Assembly (NCBI GenBank): GCA_018335615.1
Contig: JAGXRS010000459.1
Span: 1-7,845, forward strand
From: Hydrogenophaga sp.
GTDB taxonomy: Bacteria > Pseudomonadota > Gammaproteobacteria > Burkholderiales > Burkholderiaceae_C
Reading direction: 5' to 3'
DNA length: 7,845 nt
The notes under the pieces are model-generated. The model was not told the DNA's origin, searched no databases, and saw nothing but the letters and a program-made list of their open reading frames with translations. The first letter of the stretch is position 1. The number at the start of each line of letters is the position of its first letter. Of the stretch, positions 1 through 6,284 are shown piece after piece. The translations under genes and the position numbers were made by a program.

Positions 1-1130
1 AGGCCGACCCGGCCACCAACGCGCTCATCATCACCGCGCCCGAGCCGCAGTACCGCCAGCTGCGCGCTGTCATCGACCAGCTCGACGCACGCCGCGCCCA
101 GGTGTATGTGGAAAGCCTGATCGCCGAGGTGAACGCCGACAAGGCGGCCGAGTTCGGCATCCAGTGGCAGGGGCCGATTGGCCGCTCCGGTGACAGCCTG
201 ATCGGACTGCTGGGCACCAACTTCGGCACGGCCGCCGGCAACATCCTGAACCTGGCGCAGGGCAACACCCTGCCACCACCCGGCCTGAACATCGGCGCCG
301 TGCAGCGCACCAACGGTGTGTATGTGCTGGGCTTTCTGGCCCGCTTCCTGCAGCAGACCGGCCAGGGCAACATCCTGTCCACGCCCAACCTGCTCACGCT
401 GGACAACGAGGAAGCCAAGATCGTCATCGGCCAGAACGTGCCGTTTGTCACCGGCCAGTTCACCAACACCGGCAGCAACGAGGGCTCGGTCAACCCGTTC
501 CAGACCATCGAGCGCAAGGACGTGGGCCTGACGCTGCGGGTGAAACCCCAGATCAGCGAGAACGGCACCATCAAGATGGTGATCTACCAGGAGGTCAGCA
601 GCGTGCAGGCCTCGTCGGTCAACTCGGCCACCGGGCTGATCACCAACAAGCGCACCATCGAATCGACCGTGCTGGTGGACGACGGTGCCATCGTGGTGCT
701 CGGCGGCCTGCTGCAGGACGAATACGCCGGCAACGAGGACAAGGTGCCCGGCCTGGGCGACATGCCGGTGTTGGGCCGGCTCTTCAAGAGCGAGACCCGC
801 AGCCGGCGCAAGACCAACCTGATGGTGTTCCTGCGCCCGGTGGTGGTGCGCGACGCGCGCGAGACCAGCAACCTGGCGCTGGACCGTTACGAACTCATGC
901 GCGCCGTGCAGAAAGACGCGCAACCCGTCAGCAGCGGCGTGCTGCAGATCAACGAGGCGCCGGTCATGCCACCACAGAGCCTGCCCGGACCCACCGTGCC
1001 GCCGCTGCAGGCACCCGCGGTGAGCATGCCGGTGGTGCCTCAGGCGCCCCTGCAGTTCTCGCCGCCAGCGCCGGCTCCATTCCCGCCGCCCCTGTCACCC
1101 CCGCAGTCAGCGCCGCTGCCACCCCAATGA
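1..1130 (+). CDS. gspD: Type II secretion system secretin GspD, C-terminal part (5' end outside window)
   Basis: GspD forms the multimeric outer-membrane channel through which folded exoproteins leave the periplasm in type II secretion. The frame is open from base 3 and gives 375 residues before the TGA at 1128-1130. The signal peptide and N0-N2 domains lie upstream of the window. The first residues (ADPATNALIITAPEPQYRQL, then a VYVESLIAEV segment) match the end of an N-terminal repeat domain of secretins running into the secretin core. Typical core motifs follow: STPNLLTLDNEEAKIVIGQN with VPFVTGQ (about fragment residues 125-152), ERKDVGLTLRVKPQI, TNKRTIESTVLVDDGAIVVL and VPGLGDMPVLGRLFKS (about residues 214-264). 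The last 54 residues (322-375) are proline-rich, with 22 prolines, and are not part of the core. The GTG at 102 is internal to the protein, not its start. gspE follows 10 bp downstream, so co-transcription is likely. Identification is very secure. Confidence 0.96.
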   Translation, partial: ADPATNALIITAPEPQYRQLRAVIDQLDARRAQVYVESLIAEVNADKAAEFGIQWQGPIGRSGDSLIGLLGTNFGTAAGNILNLAQGNTLPPPGLNIGAVQRTNGVYVLGFLARFLQQTGQGNILSTPNLLTLDNEEAKIVIGQNVPFVTGQFTNTGSNEGSVNPFQTIERKDVGLTLRVKPQISENGTIKMVIYQEVSSVQASSVNSATGLITNKRTIESTVLVDDGAIVVLGGLLQDEYAGNEDKVPGLGDMPVLGRLFKSETRSRRKTNLMVFLRPVVVRDARETSNLALDRYELMRAVQKDAQPVSSGVLQINEAPVMPPQSLPGPTVPPLQAPAVSMPVVPQAPLQFSPPAPAPFPPPLSPPQSAPLPPQ

Positions 1131-1140
1131 GGCCCCGGCC

Positions 1141-2589
<1,449 letters not shown>

Positions 2590-2665
2590 CCCCCCCGCGC
2601 CGCCTGCGGCGTCACCCCCAGGGGGCGATGCGAAGCGGCCCGGCAAAGCCGGTTCCGCCGCATCC
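2590..2665. repeat. GC-rich palindromic (REP-like) intergenic element between gspE and gspF
   Basis: Directly after the gspE stop the sequence holds several nested inverted repeats. One is a perfect 6-bp stem CGCCGC/GCGGCG with a CT loop (2598-2611). Next is a C5-A-G5 block (2615-2625). The third is a 38-bp imperfect palindrome (2627-2664) whose arms are GATGCG, GCGG and CCGGC, an AAA loop, then GCCGG, CCGC and CGCATC; only an AA, a C and a TT are unpaired. No T-run follows, so it is not a standard intrinsic terminator. From memory, similar CCCCC...GGGGG plus CGGCAAAGCCGG cassettes recur between genes in Comamonadaceae genomes, which would make this a REP-type repeat. Only one copy is in this window, so repetition cannot be shown here. 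It could dampen transcription or stabilise the gspDE mRNA. Confidence 0.6.
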
Positions 2666-2739
2666 TGGACGGGGACACGCGCGCCGGGTTGGTCGGATGT
2701 ACGCTTGGTTTCGGTTACCTCATCACCCACTTTCTTCAC

Positions 2740-3969
2740 ATGCCCGCCTACACCTTTGAAGCCCTGGACGCCCAGGGCGCCACGCAGAAAGGTCTGATCG
2801 ACGCCGACACGGCGCGGGCGGCGCGCGGCATGCTGCGCGCTCGCGCGCTGGTGCCGATCGCGGTGGAGCCGGCCATGGGCACCGACGAGCAGCGCCGGGG
2901 CAGCGGCCTGAACGTCACGCTGTGGGGCGGGCGCGTGTTCAGTTCCACCCTGCTTGCGGTGTGGACGCGGCAGATCGCCGGGCTGGTGGCCGCGGGTCTG
3001 CCGCTGGAGCGGGCGCTGGCCGCGCTCACCGAAGAGGCCGAAGACGACCAGCAGCGCAACCTGCTGGCCGCCCTGCGCTCGGAGGTGAACGGCGGCTCGC
3101 CCTTCGCCCGCGCCCTGGCGCAGCACCCGCGCGAGTTCTCGGCCATCTACATCGCCGTGATCGCCGCGGGCGAGCAAAGCGGCCAGCTCGGCACCGTGCT
3201 GGAGCGCCTGGCCGACGACCTGGAAACGCGCGAGGCCCTGAAGAACAAGCTGATCGGCGCTTCGCTGTACCCGGCCATCGTCACGCTGGTGGCCATCGCC
3301 ATCGTGGTGTTCCTGGTGTCTTACGTGGTGCCGCAGGTGGCCGGCGTGTTTGCCGGCAGCCAGCGCGCCCTGCCCTTTCTCACGGTGGTCATGCTGGGCC
3401 TGAGCGATGTGGTGCGCCACCACGGCTGGCTGATGCTGCTGGGGCTGGGGCTGGGTGCCGGTGCGCTGGTGATGGCGCGGCGCAACACCGCCCTGCGCCT
3501 GCGCATGGACGCCGCCTGGCTGCGCCTGCCGCTGGTGGGCCGGCTGGCGCGCGGCTACAACGCGGCGCGCTTTGCCGCCACGCTGGCCATGCTGGCATCG
3601 GCCGGCGTGCCGATTCTGCGGGCGCTGCAGACCGCGGCTGAAACCCTGAGCAACCAGGCCATGCGCGCCGACGCGCTGGACGCGCTGGTGCTGGTGCGTG
3701 AAGGCGCGCCGCTGGCCTCGGCCCTGGCCAGCAAGAAGCGCTTCCCGCCGCTGGTGGCCATGTTCGCGCGCCTGGGTGAACAGACCGGGCAGCTGCCGGC
3801 CATGCTGGGGCGCGCCGCCGAGCAGCTGGGCACTGAGGTGCAGCGCCGCGCCATGCAGCTGGCCACCATCCTGGAGCCGCTGCTGATCGTGGGCATGGGC
3901 CTGGTGGTGATGCTCATCGTGCTGGCGGTGCTGATGCCCATCATCCAGCTGAACCAGCTGGTGGGGTAA
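2740..3969 (+). CDS. gspF: Type II secretion system inner-membrane platform protein GspF
   Basis: Polytopic inner-membrane protein that links the GspE ATPase to pseudopilin assembly. With the ATG at 2740 the product is 409 residues, the usual GspF length, and begins with the family-typical MPAYTFEALDAQG. There are two homologous T2SF domains, about residues 68-190 (VWTRQIAGLVAAGLPLERAL, then ExSGQLGTVLERLA) and about 273-395 (RFAATLAMLASAGVPILRAL, then GEQTGQLPAMLGR). Hydrophobic membrane segments lie at about 176-203, 229-246 and 377-403. The frame extends upstream to a TTG at 2689, but the extra 17 residues do not resemble GspF and ATG 2740 fits the family. No Shine-Dalgarno is evident before the ATG. 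Unlike D-E, gspF is separated from gspE by 150 bp containing a palindromic element. It is the last + strand gsp gene here; a convergent gene on the other strand follows 24 bp later. Confidence 0.95.
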   Translation: MPAYTFEALDAQGATQKGLIDADTARAARGMLRARALVPIAVEPAMGTDEQRRGSGLNVTLWGGRVFSSTLLAVWTRQIAGLVAAGLPLERALAALTEEAEDDQQRNLLAALRSEVNGGSPFARALAQHPREFSAIYIAVIAAGEQSGQLGTVLERLADDLETREALKNKLIGASLYPAIVTLVAIAIVVFLVSYVVPQVAGVFAGSQRALPFLTVVMLGLSDVVRHHGWLMLLGLGLGAGALVMARRNTALRLRMDAAWLRLPLVGRLARGYNAARFAATLAMLASAGVPILRALQTAAETLSNQAMRADALDALVLVREGAPLASALASKKRFPPLVAMFARLGEQTGQLPAMLGRAAEQLGTEVQRRAMQLATILEPLLIVGMGLVVMLIVLAVLMPIIQLNQLVG

Positions 3970-3975
3970 CAGCCC

Positions 3976-3989
3976 GGGCCTGAAGGCCC
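3976..3989. terminator. Possible bidirectional terminator stem-loop between convergent gspF and RES gene
   Basis: A perfect GGGCC/GGCCC stem with a TGAA loop lies in the 24-bp gap between the gspF stop (TAA 3967-3969) and the stop of the convergent toxin gene (TGA complement at 3994-3996). Its position suits a terminator serving both directions. It is short and lacks a T-run on either side, so the call is tentative. Confidence 0.35.
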
Positions 3990-3993
3990 CCGT

Positions 3994-4476
3994 TCAGCCC
4001 CCAAACAGGCGTTCGTCAAACACAAACGGTTGGCGCTCGATCACCACGCGGATGGCGCCGAACAGGGGGTGGGCCGGGTTGAGCAGGATGTTGCGTTCCT
4101 GCGGCTCAATGAACGAGGGCACCGACAGCGCCAGGCTCGATGCCGCACCGAGCCATTGCAGCCCCAAGGCCTGGGTGGTGCTGACATCCACGGCCCCATG
4201 GTCGGGCAGGCCCAGGTCCTCCACCACCTGAACCGACGCCTGCCGGGGCAACTCCAGCCGCATGAGTGCCTGGTCCTTCGGGCGCGCGCCGTTGGCATGG
4301 ACCCGCTTCTCCAGCTGGCACAGGGCACGGCTCGATCCGCAATAGACCACGGTCCACGCGCCTTTGATGTGCCAGCGGCCCGACGCCAAGGTGGAGCCCA
4401 TCCCCATCTGGGCCAGCAGGGCGCTGGGCGGGGGCGCTGGCGTCGGGCAATGGGCGATGCGCCAGACCGCCGTCAA
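3994..4476 (-). CDS. RES-domain toxin of a type II toxin-antitoxin system (NAD+-degrading family)
   Basis: The 160-residue product matches the RES domain family, whose characterised members (for example MbcT of Mycobacterium tuberculosis and Pseudomonas RES toxins) deplete cellular NAD+ and arrest growth. Visible family features are an N-terminal VWRIA, GSTLASGRWHIKG with R34, VVYCGSSRALCQLEKRVH with Y45 and E56, and a C-terminal stretch SLALSVPSFIEPQERN with S121. It ends in NPAHP and PFVFDERLF. R34, E56 and S121 are the likely Arg-Glu-Ser signature residues, with Y45 also conserved, so the enzyme looks intact. The start is a TTG at 4476 overlapping the antitoxin stop (TTGA), which implies translational coupling. 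The antitoxin-first order is usual for Xre-RES pairs. The family call is firm; the exact start and NAD+ activity are inferred from the family. Confidence 0.9.
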   Translation of the reverse strand: MTAVWRIAHCPTPAPPPSALLAQMGMGSTLASGRWHIKGAWTVVYCGSSRALCQLEKRVHANGARPKDQALMRLELPRQASVQVVEDLGLPDHGAVDVSTTQALGLQWLGAASSLALSVPSFIEPQERNILLNPAHPLFGAIRVVIERQPFVFDERLFGG

Positions 4477-4958
4477 ACCACACCGCCGTACCGGATCGCC
4501 ACCAGGATGCTTTTGACCTGTTCCGCGCCGTAGGAGGTGCCTGCGATTTGCAAGGGCGTCTGCCCACCCAGCAGCGGGTGCGCGCGGTTGAGCCAGGGCG
4601 TGGCGTCTTCCGCTTCAAAGGTGTCGTGGGCCAGCTGCTCGATTTCCAGCAGGCGCAGAACGCCCTCGGAAGCATGCCGTGGCAAGGGCTGTCCCTTGGC
4701 CTCCTGCCGCGCGGGGGTGCCCCGGTCGATGTCGAGGTAGGCCGTGACGTTGCGCACGCCGACACCCAGCACATCCCCGAGCGGCGCCACCGTCTTCGGG
4801 GAAATGCCGCGCATGATCAGCGCATGGGCTTGTGGACCGGTGACGGGAAATGACGAGCGCTCAGGGGCCCGTGGGATGTGCGCGGACGGCAGGTGCGCTT
4901 TCCCGGCTTCCCGTGCCGTGGGCGGCTCTTCGATCAGCGACCAGATCGTGCTGAGCAA
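4473..4958 (-). CDS. Xre/MbcA/ParS-type antitoxin with DUF2384 toxin-binding domain
   Basis: Cognate antitoxin of the overlapping RES toxin. Such proteins bind and block the toxin and usually repress their own promoter. With the TTG start at 4958 the product is 161 residues. Residues 47-80 (LIMRGISPKTVAPLGDVLGV onward) look like the degenerate helix-turn-helix of this family. The segment GQPLPRHASEGVLRLLEIEQLA (89-110) is the typical linker. The C-terminal toxin-binding domain (about 105-161) has A-TPWLNRAHPLLGGQTPLQIA, then YGAEQVKSILVAIRYGGVV, ending in the family's I-YG- terminus. I chose TTG 4958 because AAAGGAG (4972-4966 on the - strand) sits seven bases upstream. An in-frame ATG at 5129 would give 218 residues, but the added 57 residues are Arg/Ala/Ser-rich with AGG, AGA and CGA codons and no Shine-Dalgarno. 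Confidence 0.88.
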   Translation of the reverse strand: MLSTIWSLIEEPPTAREAGKAHLPSAHIPRAPERSSFPVTGPQAHALIMRGISPKTVAPLGDVLGVGVRNVTAYLDIDRGTPARQEAKGQPLPRHASEGVLRLLEIEQLAHDTFEAEDATPWLNRAHPLLGGQTPLQIAGTSYGAEQVKSILVAIRYGGVV

Positions 4959-4972
4959 GGCGCCTCTCCTTT
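4959..4972 (-). promoter_or_regulatory. Strong ribosome binding site deciding the TTG start of the antitoxin
   Basis: Read on the - strand, AAAGGAG (4972 to 4966) is followed by a 7-nt spacer and the TTG at 4958-4956. This is the best Shine-Dalgarno match on the - strand upstream of the antitoxin and favours the 161-residue form over the in-frame ATG at 5129. Confidence 0.7.
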
Positions 4973-5135
4973 GATCGCCTTTCAGGCCGGCATCGACGGC
5001 CGATGGCACTCTTGCGCGATCACGTCGAGCGGTGGTGTTGCCCGATGCAGCGGCTTTGCCTGACGACGCGGGCCTGTCCGCTGCCCGGGACTGGAGGGAG
5101 GAGGCATAGGCTTGGCCCGCGGTTTTCATGCGGAA

Positions 5136-5164
5136 ATTACAGCACACACATGCTGCATTTGCAA
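5136..5164 (-). promoter_or_regulatory. Candidate sigma70 promoter of the antitoxin-toxin operon
   Basis: On the - strand, TTGCAA (5164-5159, 4 of 6 to TTGACA) is separated by exactly 17 bp from TGTAAT (5141-5136, 5 of 6 to TATAAT). The expected transcription start is near 5129. This leaves a leader of about 170 nt before the TTG start at 4958; the predicted start nearly coincides with the in-frame ATG at 5129-5127. The leader also contains GCAGCGG/CCGCTGC arms (5047-5053 and 5078-5084) that could fold. No gene other than the optional antitoxin extension was found between 4959 and 5231. The call is based on sequence match only. Confidence 0.5.
5140..5155. promoter_or_regulatory. Inverted repeat in the promoter spacer, possible antitoxin operator
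   Basis: Arms CAGCA (5140-5144) and TGCTG (5151-5155) flank a CACACA centre and lie almost wholly within the spacer between the proposed -35 and -10 boxes. Xre-family antitoxins commonly repress their own operon by binding such repeats, so this is a natural operator candidate. Five-base arms are short and could occur by chance. Confidence 0.35.
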
Positions 5165-5220
5165 CCAAGAAGAGCCCCGCACTGAGAAATGGGATACGCT
5201 TGCCACTTCCATTTTTCGCA

Positions 5221-5226
5221 AAGGAG
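5221..5226 (+). promoter_or_regulatory. Ribosome binding site fixing the 5'-nucleotidase start
   Basis: AAGGAG five bases before the ATG at 5232 is a near-consensus Shine-Dalgarno. It supports this start over the in-frame TTG at 5112, which would add 40 unrelated residues. Confidence 0.75.
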
Positions 5227-5231
5227 CGGTC

Positions 5232-6128
5232 ATGCCCGTCACCCTGGATGGTCAGCTGGTCGTGGCGATTTCTTCGCGGGCGCTGTTCGACTTCGAGGAA
5301 GAGAACCGGCTGTTCGAAACCGGGGACGACCGCGCCTACATGAAGCTGCAGCTGGACCGCCTGGAGCAGCCGGCGCGCCCGGGCGTGGCGTTCTCGCTGG
5401 TGCACAAGCTGCTGGCCTTCAACGACGTGGACACGCAGCGGGTGGAGGTCGTCATCCTCTCGCGCAACGACCCGGTGTCGGGCATGCGGGTGTTCCGATC
5501 GGCGCAGCACTACGGCCTGCCGATCCAGCGCGGCAGCTTCACGCGCGGCCAGCCGCCCTGGCGCTACCTGCGCCCGCTGCGGGCCAACCTGTTCCTCTCC
5601 ACCCACCTGGCCGACGTGAGCGCGGCCCTGGCCGCGGGCGTGCCGGCCGCGCAGGTGTACCCGCACTCGGTGCACGCCAGCGACGCGCACCCGCACGAGG
5701 TGCGCATCGCCTTCGACGGCGACGCCGTGCTGTTCTCCGACGAGGCCGAGCGCGTGTTCCAGGCCCAGGGCCTGTCGGCGTTCCAAGCACACGAAGTGAG
5801 CCATGCCAGCCTGCCGCTGGCCGGCGGCCCGTTCAAGCCGCTGCTGGAAGCGCTGCATCGCCTGCAGCGCGAGGGCACCGCCCTCATGCGCATCCGCACC
5901 GCGCTGGTGACGGCCCGCAGCGCGCCGGCACACGAGCGCGCCATCCGCACGCTGATGAACTGGAACATCGAGGTGGACGAGGCCATGTTCCTCGGCGGAC
6001 TGCCCAAGGGCGAGTTCCTGCGCGAGTTCGAGCCCGACTTTTTCTTTGACGACCAGACCGGGCATGTGGAGTCGGCCATGCTGCATGTGCCGTCGGGCCA
6101 TGTGGCCTCTGGCATCTCGAACACCTGA
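5232..6128 (+). CDS. Cytosolic 5'-nucleotidase (PF06189, cN-I-like family)
   Basis: A 298-residue soluble protein with no signal peptide or membrane segment. It resembles the bacterial family related to vertebrate cytosolic 5'-nucleotidase I, which dephosphorylates nucleoside 5'-monophosphates. The opening LVVAISSRALFDFEEENRLF and VVILSRNDPVSGMRVF (73-88) are family-typical. RIAFDGDAVLFSDEAERVF (158-176) carries a DGDAV motif resembling the HAD-type DxDxV/T nucleophile site. RTALVTARSAPAHERAIRTL (222-241), FLGGLPKGEFL with K259, and FFDD (271-274) fit the later HAD motifs. It starts at ATG 5232 with a strong AAGGAG and ends at TGA 6126-6128. It is divergent from the antitoxin-toxin pair and shares a 273-bp intergenic region with it; no convincing + strand promoter was found there. 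Its preferred substrate cannot be read from sequence. Confidence 0.9.
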   Translation: MPVTLDGQLVVAISSRALFDFEEENRLFETGDDRAYMKLQLDRLEQPARPGVAFSLVHKLLAFNDVDTQRVEVVILSRNDPVSGMRVFRSAQHYGLPIQRGSFTRGQPPWRYLRPLRANLFLSTHLADVSAALAAGVPAAQVYPHSVHASDAHPHEVRIAFDGDAVLFSDEAERVFQAQGLSAFQAHEVSHASLPLAGGPFKPLLEALHRLQREGTALMRIRTALVTARSAPAHERAIRTLMNWNIEVDEAMFLGGLPKGEFLREFEPDFFFDDQTGHVESAMLHVPSGHVASGISNT

Positions 6129-6212
6129 CACCACCGCCCCCGGCGCTTGACAGCGCGCGTCTTGCAGACCGCGATCGCGTCAGCAACGCGCACGCTTGCG
6201 GCTGACCGAGCC

Positions 6213-6239
6213 TGCCCCGTCCCGTCGGGAGCCGGGGCA
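6213..6239. terminator. Strong stem-loop between the 5'-nucleotidase and ABC transporter genes
   Basis: Arms TGCCCCG (6213-6219) and CGGGGCA (6233-6239) enclose an inner stem TCCC/GGGA with a GTC loop; only a GC is bulged. It lies about 85 bp after the nucleotidase stop and 45 bp before the next ATG. No T-run follows directly, so it may be a factor-dependent terminator, an attenuator or an mRNA end-stabilising hairpin. Confidence 0.4.
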
Positions 6240-6284
6240 CCGCAGCCGGGTTGAACGCCGCTTCGTTTTCAGAAAGCTCTTTCC

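Noticed and set aside
2689..2717. TTGGTC plus a CGGTTA-like box as a promoter for gspF
   Set aside because: The -10 match is poor; a separate gspF promoter is possible but not supported by sequence alone.
2689..2739. TTG start giving GspF 17 extra residues
   Set aside because: The added residues do not resemble GspF N-termini, and ATG 2740 gives the family-typical MPAYTFEA start and the usual length.
4030..4533. A 167-codon + strand frame over the RES gene
   Set aside because: It is antisense to the RES toxin, whose family motifs are unmistakable; the + strand product has no recognisable features.
5112..5231. TTG start giving the 5'-nucleotidase 40 extra residues
   Set aside because: The AAGGAG at 5221-5226 is placed correctly for ATG 5232, and the extension overlaps the promoter region without family similarity.
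5130..6134. Long - strand frame continuing upstream of the antitoxin through the 5'-nucleotidase region
   Set aside because: The antitoxin frame stays open by chance opposite the nucleotidase gene. The translated part is low-complexity and no family resemblance appears until the DUF2384 gene.
6147..6175. Perfect TTGACA box (6147-6152) as a promoter for the ABC transporter
   Set aside because: At 17 bp spacing the -10 position reads CGCGAT, with no TATAAT-like match nearby, so the box alone is not enough.
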